From contig NZ_PNMA01000011.1 in NCBI RefSeq assembly GCF_013823385.1, forward strand, positions 42,734-106,733: a stretch of 64,000 bases of DNA, given 5' to 3'. Source of the DNA: Hyphomonas sp. GTDB taxonomy: Bacteria > Pseudomonadota > Alphaproteobacteria > Caulobacterales > Hyphomonadaceae. The translations under genes and the position numbers were made by a program. Positions 51,310 to 60,310 of the stretch are shown piece after piece. How positions within the stretch are numbered: the first letter of the stretch is position 1; each line of letters starts with the position of its first letter. The notes beneath the pieces are model-generated. The model saw only the letters and a list, made by a program, of their open reading frames with translations. It searched no databases and was not told where the DNA came from.

Positions 51310-52868
51310 CGCGGTTTGGTTTTCTGGCAGGCTTTTGCGCGGCATCCATTCTTGCGCTGAATGCGTGCGCGCAAACCGGGGAGAAAGCTGTCCCGGCGCC
51401 GGCGCCGGTGGCGCCCGCTGGTGCCGCTGCAATGCCTGCCGAAGTGGCACCCTATCGCCGCGTGACCGAGCATACGCTGGTCGCAAATGGCCAGACGATT
51501 TCCTATCAGGCGATTGCGGGCGAGACCTGGCTGCGCGACATGGACGGCGCGCCGACCGCGAGCATTTTTTCCTTCACCTATCTGAGGACGGATGTTCAGG
51601 ATGCCGCCCGCCCGGTGGTTTTCGTGTTCAATGGCGGGCCGGGGTCTGCCTCCATCTGGATCCATATGGGCGCCATCGGGCCGCGCCGCGTGGCGCTGGA
51701 CGCGGATGTAAACCCGTCGAATGTGCCGCCCTTCGGGCTGGAGGACAATCCAAACAGCATTCTGGATGTTGCTGACCTGGTCTTCATCGATCCGGTGGGG
51801 ACGGGCTTCAGCGTGCCCCTCAACGGGACAGATCCGAAGGCTTTCTGGGGCGTGGACGAAGACGCCGAAGCGGTGGCGCAGTTCATTGAGCTGTGGCTCA
51901 GCGAATATGGACGCTGGAACGCGCCAAAGTACGTACTCGGAGAAAGCTATGGCTCCATCCGGGCGGCGGTGCTGCCGCGCGCGCTGATGGGCGGGCCGAT
52001 CTATACCGGGCTGATGCGCGGCATCACGCTGGACGGGATCATCCTTCTGGGCACGACGCTGGAGGCGAGGCAGACGGGCGGCGAAGTGCCTGCCGGGCAG
52101 CTGGCAGCGAAGCAGGCGCGGTCCCTGCCGGGCATCGCGGCGACATCCGCCTTTCACGGGCTGGTGGAGATGCCGGCCGGCGGCGTGGTTGAGATATATA
52201 AAGCGGCCACTGAATATGCGCGCGAAATCTATGAGCCGGCCCTGCGGGCGCAGCTTGCCGGAACGCTGGCGCCGGAAACGCGGGCGCAGGTGCTGGCTGA
52301 CCTTGCCCGCCTGACGGGCCTGCCGGAGCGCGCGATTGGCGAGGATCTCTACATTGACGAGCGCAGCTATGCAAAAGCCGCGCTGCAGGGGCGCGGACTG
52401 GAAATCGGCATGTATGACAGCCGGTATACGCTGCCGCTGGCCAATAGCGGCGGTGATCCGGTGGCGGATGATCCGGCGATGACGCGCTATGTGCCGGGCT
52501 TTGTGGCGGCGTTCCATCAAATGCTACGGAATGACCTGAAAGTCAGCCTGGGGCGCCCTTATGCGTCGATCCGCTGGCGGGAATTGCTGTTTGGCTGGAA
52601 CTGGACGCGGGCGGGCGTTGCCGAAGGGCAAAGCTATGCCACCGACCTTGCCTGGGCCATGCGGCGCAATCCGGATCTGCGCGTTCTGGTGGCGTCCGGA
52701 TACTATGACCTTGTCACGACGCCTGCCGATGCGCGCGCCTCGATCGAGGCGGCAGGGCTGCCGGAGGACCGCGTGACGTTCACGGATTATGCGTCCGGGC
52801 ATATGCTCTATCTGGGCGGAACATCCGAAGCCTTTTCGGCCGATCTGAGAGCATTTCTGGAGAAATGA
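51306..52868 (+). CDS. Exported S10-family serine carboxypeptidase, copy 2
   Basis: A 520-residue S10 peptidase with signal peptide (ILALNAC, likely lipobox). The triad is Ser about 214 (GESYG), Asp about 468 (GYYD) and His about 499 (SGHM); the oxyanion motif NGGPGS (109-114) is normal, unlike copy 1. It is translationally coupled to the upstream reductase. Sequence outside the catalytic blocks differs strongly from the other two copies, so they are old or specialised paralogues. Confidence 0.88.
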   Translation: MTRFGFLAGFCAASILALNACAQTGEKAVPAPAPVAPAGAAAMPAEVAPYRRVTEHTLVANGQTISYQAIAGETWLRDMDGAPTASIFSFTYLRTDVQDAARPVVFVFNGGPGSASIWIHMGAIGPRRVALDADVNPSNVPPFGLEDNPNSILDVADLVFIDPVGTGFSVPLNGTDPKAFWGVDEDAEAVAQFIELWLSEYGRWNAPKYVLGESYGSIRAAVLPRALMGGPIYTGLMRGITLDGIILLGTTLEARQTGGEVPAGQLAAKQARSLPGIAATSAFHGLVEMPAGGVVEIYKAATEYAREIYEPALRAQLAGTLAPETRAQVLADLARLTGLPERAIGEDLYIDERSYAKAALQGRGLEIGMYDSRYTLPLANSGGDPVADDPAMTRYVPGFVAAFHQMLRNDLKVSLGRPYASIRWRELLFGWNWTRAGVAEGQSYATDLAWAMRRNPDLRVLVASGYYDLVTTPADARASIEAAGLPEDRVTFTDYASGHMLYLGGTSEAFSADLRAFLEK

Positions 52869-52872
52869 TCCT

Positions 52873-54120
52873 TCAGGCCGGACCGATGGCGGCCAGGAAG
52901 AGGTCGATGTCGTCCGCCGTATTGAAGACCGAGACGGACGGGCGGAACCGGTTGGCCGATACGGTGGTCGTGATGCCCGCTTGCTTGAGTTTCGGGCTGA
53001 TCCGGGCCCGCGCGTTTTCATAGGCGCAGGCCACGAGCGGCGTTGCTGCCCCCTCCGGGGTTAGCAGCGTATACCCTTGCGACAGCAGGCCTTCCTTGAG
53101 GCGCGTGGTGAGCGCCGTCGCATGGCGCTGGATCGTCTCTACACCGATCGAGGCGATGTAATCGAGCGAGGCGTTGAGCAGGGCGACGGTCGTGTGGGAG
53201 TAGGTGCCGAGCGCGAAGAGACCGGTAGCCGTATCGGGGAACCCATAGCTGGCCACTTCATCCCCAGGCGGATCAAAGGGGTAGACATGGCTGGTGAAGC
53301 TGCTGACGCCGTAATAGCCATACTGGGTGCGCGTGAGCGCTTCGCGGGCGCCCCGGCGCACATAGAGGAAGCCGAGGCCGAAATCGCCCATCAGCCATTT
53401 ATAGCTGGCGCAGGCGGCGAAATCGACGCCGCTGGCGTGCAGGTCTACCGGCACGCAGCCGGCGGCGTGGATGATGTCTGCATAGACCAGCGCGCCGCGT
53501 GAATGGGCAAGGTCGCAGATGGATTTCAGATCATGCTGGAAACCATTGACCGTGGAGACGAGCGACAGGGCCACGAGGCGTGTGCCGGGCGTGATGGCGC
53601 GGTCCATGTCTTCCAGGAGGATGCGGCCATCGCGGTGGTTTACCCAGGCAACATCGCAGCCCGCCTTGCCAAGCTCCATATAGAGCGGGACCGAGCCGAA
53701 GAAATGGAGCGTGTCTGTAACGATGCGGGCGCCGGGTGAGGGGAGCATCAGGGAGCGGACGATCATCTGCTCGCCGGTCGTTGTGCTCTGGACGAAGGTG
53801 ATCTCATCGGGATCGGCGTTCACGAGGCGCGCGAACTTTTCGGTGGCGGCGTCGCTGCCAAGTTCATAGCCCGCGCCTGGCGGATGGTGGGCGCGGTTAT
53901 TGAGGTAAGCTTCCAGCGAGGCGCGCGCGGGGCGGCTGATCGGGTGCTGCGAGCCGGCGTTCAAATACACGCCGTTAAGGTCGAAATTCGTGCGGTCGGG
54001 CAGGGCCGCAGGCAGTTGCGCGGTGGCGGGGCTGGCGGAGGCCGGGCTGCGGCAGGCAGCGGCGCCGGCAAGGGTTGCGGCGCTGAGCGCCAGCCAGTTG
54101 CGGCGGGTGATGTCTGACAT
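52873..54120 (-). CDS. Tat-exported class V PLP-dependent enzyme
   Basis: A 415-residue class V aminotransferase-fold protein, resembling isopenicillin N epimerase/cysteine desulfurase relatives. The Schiff-base Lys is about 241 in ASYKW, with upstream VYADIIHAAG. The N-terminus SDITRRNWLALSAATLAGAAAC has the twin-arginine motif, a hydrophobic stretch and a Cys, so the folded PLP enzyme is probably exported by Tat and may be lipid-anchored. The ATG at 54120 is set by this signal. It converges on S10 copy 2 (4 bp) and diverges from S10 copy 3. It may act on peptide-derived amino acids outside the cytoplasm. Confidence 0.85.
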   Translation of the reverse strand: MSDITRRNWLALSAATLAGAAACRSPASASPATAQLPAALPDRTNFDLNGVYLNAGSQHPISRPARASLEAYLNNRAHHPPGAGYELGSDAATEKFARLVNADPDEITFVQSTTTGEQMIVRSLMLPSPGARIVTDTLHFFGSVPLYMELGKAGCDVAWVNHRDGRILLEDMDRAITPGTRLVALSLVSTVNGFQHDLKSICDLAHSRGALVYADIIHAAGCVPVDLHASGVDFAACASYKWLMGDFGLGFLYVRRGAREALTRTQYGYYGVSSFTSHVYPFDPPGDEVASYGFPDTATGLFALGTYSHTTVALLNASLDYIASIGVETIQRHATALTTRLKEGLLSQGYTLLTPEGAATPLVACAYENARARISPKLKQAGITTTVSANRFRPSVSVFNTADDIDLFLAAIGPA

Positions 54121-54295
54121 ATGCGTCTCCGCAGTGAGGGACAGGCTGAAGCTGTCATTCAATATAGCGCGGCGCGGCGAATGGATCATGCATTCCTTTG
54201 AGGGATTGCGCATGAATGTGCCGGGCGCTCTGTTCAGATTTGGCCGATAGGCATAGGAATTTTCCGGGCAGGCGTGGAGAGTTGGGAGGATGCGT

Positions 54296-55819
54296 ATGGT
54301 TTCTCAGGTTCGACTCGTTTTTTCCGCTTTGGCGGTGGCTTGCCTCGCCGGGGCGTGCGCCACGCCGCTGGCGGCGGAGGGAAAGGCCGAGGCCGCGCGC
54401 CCGGCCTGGACGGTGTTTGCCGGCGGGCCTTCCCAGAGCGTGGCAGACCGGTTTGCCGGCGCGCCGCTCAGCTATTCGGTTTCCTGGAGCGAATTGCAGC
54501 TTGACCCGCATGAGGGCGAGGCCAGCGCGACGATTTCCGGTACGGCCTATCTCGCCGATTGTGCCTGTGACCGCAGCGCGCGGCCCGTGATGTTCCTGTT
54601 CAATGGCGGGCCGGGAGCTTCCTCCTCGCCGCTGCATTTCTCAATGGGCCCGAAGGCAAGGGGCGCGGGCGGCACATTTCCGGATAATCCGTATACTATC
54701 CTTCGCGCGGCTGATCTCGTCTTTATCGATCCGGTCGATACGGGCTTCAGCCGCGCCAATACCGAAAGTGGGCAGGCGCGCTATCTGGGCGTTGAGGGAG
54801 ATGTGGAGGCAGTAAACCGGTTCATCCGCAGCTGGCTGGCGGAGAATGACCGGCAGGGCGCGCCGCTGATCCTGGCGGGACAGAGCTATGGCGGCGGGCG
54901 GCTTGCCAATCTTGTGGCAAAGGTGACCGATCTGGATGTGCGCGGCCTGGTGATGGTGTCCCCTGCGCTCGATAACGCGGCAGGGCAGACCGATCTGGGC
55001 CATGTGTTCACGCTGCCGACCATGGCTGCAACTGCCTGGCGCTATGGCCGCTCGCAGATCGAGGCGGGAAGTGAGGCAGAAAGCTGGGAAATCGCGCGGG
55101 CCTATGCCGAGAGCGACTATCTGATCGCCCTGCAGAAGGGGGACGAGATCGGCGCTGAGGAGAAGGCGGCTGTGGCCGAAGAAATCGCCGCGATGACAGG
55201 GCTTTCCGCACAGGCCGTGGAGGCTGCAAACCTGCGCGTGGACATTCAGTATTTCCTTGAAACGCTGCTGGCCGATGACGGATTACTCGTCAGCCGGCTG
55301 AATACCGGCGTTACTTCGCCCCTGCCTTCGCCGGATGTCAATTCCCACCGGCCTGCCGCCGCCAATGATCCCTCGCTGGGTCTCGGCCAGTCGAATGTGA
55401 TTCTCTCGGCGGAGATTGCCGGGTATCTTGCGCAGGTGGCCGGTGTTCAGATGGGGGACGAATACCGGTCCCTCAATCTTGACGCCAATTTCCTTTGGGA
55501 CTGGCGGCCTTCGGAGAAATCTCCGCGCTTTTATGTGAGTTCCGCGCCAGCGCTGGGCAAATACATGCAGCAGAAAGAGGCTGTACGCCTTCTGGTGTTT
55601 GCCGGTTACCGGGATCTTGCCACGACGCTGCTCGGCACGCGCTATGCGCTGACCCATAACGGCCTGCCGCAAGACCGGGTGACGGTGGTGGCGCTGCCCG
55701 GCGGGCATTCCCCCTATGACGAAGACGCGCTGAAGGCGGGCATCGCCGATCAGCTCCATTCCTTTATTGAGGCGGCCGTTCGGGCGGCGCCCGTTCCCCT
55801 GCAGGAGACCGCAGAATGA
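54296..55819 (+). CDS. Exported S10-family serine carboxypeptidase, copy 3
   Basis: A 507-residue S10 peptidase. The triad is Ser about 197 (GQSYG), Asp about 440 (GYRD) and His about 471 (GGHS), with a normal oxyanion motif NGGPGASS. The signal peptide is followed by a weak lipobox. GGGAGG lies 6 nt before the ATG at 54296, which I prefer to the ATG at 54290 that touches this site. The stop overlaps the start of the amidohydrolase-RidA gene by 4 bp (ATGA), so the two are coupled. Confidence 0.88.
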   Translation: MVSQVRLVFSALAVACLAGACATPLAAEGKAEAARPAWTVFAGGPSQSVADRFAGAPLSYSVSWSELQLDPHEGEASATISGTAYLADCACDRSARPVMFLFNGGPGASSSPLHFSMGPKARGAGGTFPDNPYTILRAADLVFIDPVDTGFSRANTESGQARYLGVEGDVEAVNRFIRSWLAENDRQGAPLILAGQSYGGGRLANLVAKVTDLDVRGLVMVSPALDNAAGQTDLGHVFTLPTMAATAWRYGRSQIEAGSEAESWEIARAYAESDYLIALQKGDEIGAEEKAAVAEEIAAMTGLSAQAVEAANLRVDIQYFLETLLADDGLLVSRLNTGVTSPLPSPDVNSHRPAAANDPSLGLGQSNVILSAEIAGYLAQVAGVQMGDEYRSLNLDANFLWDWRPSEKSPRFYVSSAPALGKYMQQKEAVRLLVFAGYRDLATTLLGTRYALTHNGLPQDRVTVVALPGGHSPYDEDALKAGIADQLHSFIEAAVRAAPVPLQETAE

Positions 55820-58329
55820 TCCTTCGACTTTTCCCGGCACTGGCTGCCGCCTTCCTCCTGCCGATGCTTCAGGCCGCTTTTGCGCAGACGGCGCGCTATG
55901 AATATGCGATTGTCCAGAACGGAGAATCCGTCGGCCATCTGAAGGTTGAGGAAACCGGCCGCAACGCAAAGATCGACTATTATGTCGACAGTAATGGCCG
56001 GGGCCCGAAGCATAGGGAACAGCTGACGGTGGATGAGGCGGGCGTACCCGTCAGCTGGCTGATCGAAGGCACGTCCCTTATGGGCGCGCAGGTGGAGGAG
56101 TCCTTTGCGATCAATGACGGCGTGGCCCGCTGGCTGAGCCAGGCGGATACAGGCCGGGTGAACCTTCCGGAGCCGGCGCTATACGCCGTCAATGACGGAA
56201 GCCCGTGGGCGGAATATGTGTATGCGCGGGCCCTGATGGCCGATGACGATCAGCGCATGCCGGTTTTGCCGGGCGGCGAGATCCTCTTGGAGAAAGTTCG
56301 CGATGTGCAGCTGCCTGCGGGCGAAAGCGCAAAGGCGGTGAGCGTTTACCGGCTGTCGGGCATCGACATGAGCCCGAGCCTTCTGGCACTGGACGGTGAT
56401 GGCAGCTTCTTTGCGAGCTTTGGCGAGACGTCTGCTGTCATCCGCAAGGGATTTGAGGGCAGCGTTCAGCCGCTGCTGGAACTGGCGCGCGACATCAACT
56501 CGGCCCGCTCCGAAGAACTTGCCCAGAGCCTGCTGCACCGGTTTGACGGGACCTATGCGATTGCCAATGTCCGTGTGCTGGATGTGCGGGATGGGACGCT
56601 GAGCGGGCCTTCCGTGGTCACCGTCAACGGCGATACGATCACCGCGATTTCGCCTTATGTTGAAGGCGTGCTGCCCGAGGATGCGGGCACAGTTTTTGAT
56701 GGCGCAGGCGGCACGCTGATGCCGGGGCTTGTCGACATGCACTCCCATGCCTCGGCCACGTCCGGCCTTTACTATCTGGCGGCAGGGGTCACCTCGACGC
56801 GGGATATGGGCAATGAAAACAGCGCGCTGGCAGACCTTATGGCGCGGATGAAGGCCGACCGGCTGGCCGGGCCGCGCATCACACCGGCGGGTTTTGTCGA
56901 AGGGCGCAGCCCCTATTCGGCGCGCAACGGCATCATCGCCGCCTCGCAGGAAGAAGCGCTGGCGGCTGTTGATTGGTATGCGGAGCGAGGGTTTGGGTAT
57001 GTCAAATCCTATAACTCCATGAACCCGGCCTGGATGGCGGCGGTGGGCGAGCGCGCGCATTCGCATGGCATGCGCCTGATCGGCCATATTCCGGCCTTCA
57101 CCAATGCGGACGCCATGATCGATGCCGGGTTTGACGAGGTCACCCATGTCAACCAGTTGATGCTGGGCTGGCTGCTGGACCCGTCCGAAGATACGCGCAC
57201 GCCGCTGCGCCTGACCGGCATGGCGCGCGGCGCAACGCTCGACCTCTCCTCGGAGAAGGTTCAGTCGACCGTCCGCCGGATGCAGGAAAATGACACCGCG
57301 CTTGATCCGACGGCGGTTATTCTGGAACGCCTGATGCTGAGCCGCGCGGGCACTGTGAACGCAGGCGACAAGGCGTATCTGGATCACATGCCGATCAGCT
57401 ATCAGCGCTATCGCCGCCGCAGCTTTGTGTCGGTGGCGAACCCGGCAGAGGACGAAGCCTATCAGGAAGGCTTCCGCCGCGTTCTGGAGACGCTGAAGAT
57501 GCTGCATGACGCCGGTATCACGCTTCTGCCGGGAACGGATGATGGCACGGGCTTCACGGTTCACCGCGAAATCGAGCTTTATGCGCTGGCGGGCATTCCG
57601 GTGCCCGATGCGTTGCGTATCGCGGCGTGGACCCCGATTGACTATATGGGCTATGGTGACCGGCTGGGCGCGATCGAGCCGGGGCGCCTGGCGGATTTCA
57701 TCCTGCTGCCGGGCAATCCGCTGGAGGATATCAGCGCGATCCGCACGGCGCAGATGGTGGTGCGCAATGGCGATGTCTATTACCCCTCCGAAATCTATGA
57801 AGCGCTGAGCGTGAAGCCGTTTGTGCCGCCACCGGCGCTGTTGCGCGGGGAGGCGCAGGCCCTCCCGGTGGCAGTGCCGGCGGCAGCCCCTCAGCCGGCA
57901 CCTGTGGCGGCAGAAACCTCAGCCCCGGAGACGGGTTTCGTGCAGCACTATCCGATGATTGCCGAAGGGCTGTCGATCCGGGCGGAAGACCTGCCCTTTT
58001 CCGGTGCCGTCCGGGTAGGGAATATCATCTACCTTTCCGGCCAGATCGGCGGGCAGGAAGGCGGCCCTTCCGATGACTTCCGCGATCACGCCGTTGAGGT
58101 GATGGAGGCAGTGCGCGGTGTGGCGGCCTCTGCGGGGGCAGGCATGGACCAGATCTTCAAATGCACCGTGATGCTCGACGATATGAGCAACTGGCCGGCC
58201 TTCAACGAAGTCTATGCCACCTATTTCACCAAGGGCCGGATGCCGGCGCGCAGCGCGTTCGGCGCAGATGGGCTCGCCCTTGGCGCCTCTGTCGAAGTGG
58301 AATGCATGGCGTACACAACCGATCCGTAA
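55816..58329 (+). CDS. Exported amidohydrolase fused to a RidA domain
   Basis: An 837-residue protein in four parts: a signal peptide (LQAAFAQ), an N-terminal beta-rich domain (about 25-240), an amidohydrolase domain (about 240-660; metal ligands HSH at 309-311 in DMHSHAS, GHIPAF, GTDDGT) and, after a Pro/Ala linker (680-705), a RidA/YjgF domain (710-837) with PARSAFG and VEVECMA. The Arg of RidA, needed for imine deamination, is kept. RidA hydrolyses reactive enamines/imines made by PLP enzymes; here it would work outside the cytoplasm together with the Tat-exported PLP enzyme. Coupled to S10 copy 3. Confidence 0.85.
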   Translation: MILRLFPALAAAFLLPMLQAAFAQTARYEYAIVQNGESVGHLKVEETGRNAKIDYYVDSNGRGPKHREQLTVDEAGVPVSWLIEGTSLMGAQVEESFAINDGVARWLSQADTGRVNLPEPALYAVNDGSPWAEYVYARALMADDDQRMPVLPGGEILLEKVRDVQLPAGESAKAVSVYRLSGIDMSPSLLALDGDGSFFASFGETSAVIRKGFEGSVQPLLELARDINSARSEELAQSLLHRFDGTYAIANVRVLDVRDGTLSGPSVVTVNGDTITAISPYVEGVLPEDAGTVFDGAGGTLMPGLVDMHSHASATSGLYYLAAGVTSTRDMGNENSALADLMARMKADRLAGPRITPAGFVEGRSPYSARNGIIAASQEEALAAVDWYAERGFGYVKSYNSMNPAWMAAVGERAHSHGMRLIGHIPAFTNADAMIDAGFDEVTHVNQLMLGWLLDPSEDTRTPLRLTGMARGATLDLSSEKVQSTVRRMQENDTALDPTAVILERLMLSRAGTVNAGDKAYLDHMPISYQRYRRRSFVSVANPAEDEAYQEGFRRVLETLKMLHDAGITLLPGTDDGTGFTVHREIELYALAGIPVPDALRIAAWTPIDYMGYGDRLGAIEPGRLADFILLPGNPLEDISAIRTAQMVVRNGDVYYPSEIYEALSVKPFVPPPALLRGEAQALPVAVPAAAPQPAPVAAETSAPETGFVQHYPMIAEGLSIRAEDLPFSGAVRVGNIIYLSGQIGGQEGGPSDDFRDHAVEVMEAVRGVAASAGAGMDQIFKCTVMLDDMSNWPAFNEVYATYFTKGRMPARSAFGADGLALGASVEVECMAYTTDP

Positions 58330-58342
58330 GCGGAGTGGCCGC

Positions 58343-58825
58343 TCAGAGCGCGATATTGCCGCGCACGGGGATGGCGGTGGTGGATTTCAGCTCGCCCAGC
58401 GTGGCGGTGGAGTTGACATTCTCGACGCCCGGAAGGTTCAGCAGGAAGTCCATCAGGAACTCCTGATACCATTTCATCGACTTGGCGAGGATCTTCATCA
58501 TCAGGTCCATCTCGCCAAAGATGGAATAGCATTCGAGGATCTCGGGCGTGTTCTGCACCTTGCGGAGGAAGATTTCGCGGTCCTTCTCCGAGAGGCGCGC
58601 CACCTTCACATAGGCGAAGATGTGGAGGCCGTAGCCGAGCTTTTCGCGGTCTAGAATGGCGACCTGCTGGCGGATATAGCCCTCATCCTTCAGCCGCTGC
58701 AGGCGGCGCCAGCAGGGCGATTGGGAGAGGCCGACAATATCGGCCAGCTCAACGGTGGAGACCGAGCAATCCTTCTGGAGTTGCTCAAGGATCTTGATGT
58801 CAAATATCGAAAGTTCTTCGCTCAT
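58343..58825 (-). CDS. Lrp/AsnC family transcriptional regulator
   Basis: A 160-residue Lrp-type protein: an N-terminal helix-turn-helix (TVELADIVGLSQSPCWRRLQRLKDEGYI) and a RAM ligand-binding domain (VLECYSIFGEMDLMMKI-type, here PEILECYSIFGEMDLMMKI). It responds to an amino acid and controls nearby uptake or catabolic genes; that it controls this peptide locus is inference. Converges on the amidohydrolase-RidA gene (13 bp). Confidence 0.92.
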   Translation of the reverse strand: MSEELSIFDIKILEQLQKDCSVSTVELADIVGLSQSPCWRRLQRLKDEGYIRQQVAILDREKLGYGLHIFAYVKVARLSEKDREIFLRKVQNTPEILECYSIFGEMDLMMKILAKSMKWYQEFLMDFLLNLPGVENVNSTATLGELKSTTAIPVRGNIAL

Positions 58826-59056
58826 GGCTATAGAATAACCAATGTGGCGCCAAAGGCAACATTATGCAGACCGATTTCAGGCTGTGTGCCTAAAAGTTAT
58901 GCGGTTGCATTTTCGGCAGCCTGGAGTGTGGCCCGAGTGATCATCACGCAGGGACCTGCAGCGGGGACAGCGCGGCGGGGTTGATTGTCAGCCATCAGTG
59001 TCCCGTCTAAGCTGTGTTCCGATGGATGGCCGGAGAGCCATTGGGAGGACAATTCC

Positions 59057-60148
59057 ATGAATGCACGTATCAGCGCGCTGCTGTTTGCGCCGGTTTTGCT
59101 GGCGCTTGTCGCGGGATGTGAGGCGCGCCCGCCAGCCTCTGTAGAAGCCGCAGCGCTGTCCGAGGCGGAGACATGGGCCACGATTGAGCCCGGCGGAGAG
59201 ACGCTCTGCGCGACGGGCACGCCCTTCCGCTTCCATGTGCGCAGCGGAGATCCAGAGCGCGTCATGGTCTTCCTGAATGGCGGGGGCGCCTGCTGGAGCG
59301 GGGACCTCTGCGACGTGAAAACGGAGCCCACCCCCTACACGCCCTTTGCCGAGATGGATTCGAACAATCCGGCGCTGCTGGAGGGGGTGTTTGATGGGGT
59401 AAATCCGGCCAACCCGTTTGCCGGATGGACGCAGGTTTTCGTGCCTTATTGCACGGGCGACTCTCATCTGGGCGGCGGCGACGTGACCTACACGACCAGC
59501 GCGGGCCAGGAGGTGACCATCCACCATCGCGGCAAGGCGAATGTGCAGGCGGCGCTGGACTGGATGTATGCCAACCGCGCCGATGCCAGCCGCATTTTCT
59601 TGACCGGCGGCAGCGCCGGGGCGATTGCCTCGCCCTATTATGCCGGGGTCGTGGCGGATCATTATCCGCAGGCAGATGTTGTGCATCTGGCCGATGGCGC
59701 GGGCGGCTATCGGTCCCCCGCGATTGCCGGCGTGCTGGAAGCGTGGGGCGCGTTCAAGGGCGTGCCGGACTGGCCGGAATTTGCGGCCATCGACCGGGCA
59801 GCGGCAACGACGGAGGATTTCTTCCGCGTGACGGCAACGCGTTACCCGCAGATGCAGATGGCGCGATTTGATAATGTGGACGACCAAGTGCAGCAGGATT
59901 TCCTGACCCTGCTGGGCACGGGCGAGCCCGTGCGCGGGTTGCTGGCGGCCAACAATGCCGACCTTGCCCGCGACATTCCAACGATCCGCACCTTTGAAGC
60001 GCCGGGCAATGCGCACACATCGCTTCGCTTCAGCCGTTTCTATACGGAGGAGGCAGGCGGCGTGAAGCTCGTTGACTGGGTGCGTGACCTTGCCAATGGC
60101 GAACCGGTGGCGAACGTAAGCTGCCAGAGCGATCAGAGCTGCGACTAG
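59057..60148 (+). CDS. Pectinacetylesterase/Notum-like lipoprotein
   Basis: A 363-residue lipoprotein (LVAGC lipobox) with an alpha/beta-hydrolase of the pectinacetylesterase family. FLNGGGACWSGDLC is the oxyanion-hole block, GGSAGAIASPYY holds the nucleophile Ser (about 186), and AHTSLRF the catalytic His; four further Cys may form disulfides. Members deacetylate pectin or protein-bound lipids; the substrate is unknown. GGGAGGA precedes the ATG. It is the last gene of the locus, divergent from the Lrp gene. Confidence 0.82.
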   Translation: MNARISALLFAPVLLALVAGCEARPPASVEAAALSEAETWATIEPGGETLCATGTPFRFHVRSGDPERVMVFLNGGGACWSGDLCDVKTEPTPYTPFAEMDSNNPALLEGVFDGVNPANPFAGWTQVFVPYCTGDSHLGGGDVTYTTSAGQEVTIHHRGKANVQAALDWMYANRADASRIFLTGGSAGAIASPYYAGVVADHYPQADVVHLADGAGGYRSPAIAGVLEAWGAFKGVPDWPEFAAIDRAAATTEDFFRVTATRYPQMQMARFDNVDDQVQQDFLTLLGTGEPVRGLLAANNADLARDIPTIRTFEAPGNAHTSLRFSRFYTEEAGGVKLVDWVRDLANGEPVANVSCQSDQSCD

Positions 60149-60183
60149 ATCATTGGGCGTCTGATCTGCCAAACAAAGTGCCA

Positions 60184-60260
60184 CTCATCCTGAGCGACGT
60201 CGAAGGATGGCCACATGGGACAGCGCTCCCGGCTCGTCCTTCGACTTCGCTCAGGATGAG
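60184..60260. repeat. Inverted repeat family D, copy 3
   Basis: CTCATCCTGAGCGACGTCG then AAGGATGG on the left and CGTCCTTCGACTTCGCTCAG plus GATGAG on the right, with about 26 bp between. It lies between convergent genes. Confidence 0.8.
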
Positions 60261-60310
60261 CCGTTCAACGAAGCGATCCTGACAGGTTCGCCCCGCCTTT
60301 CCGGCAGCTG

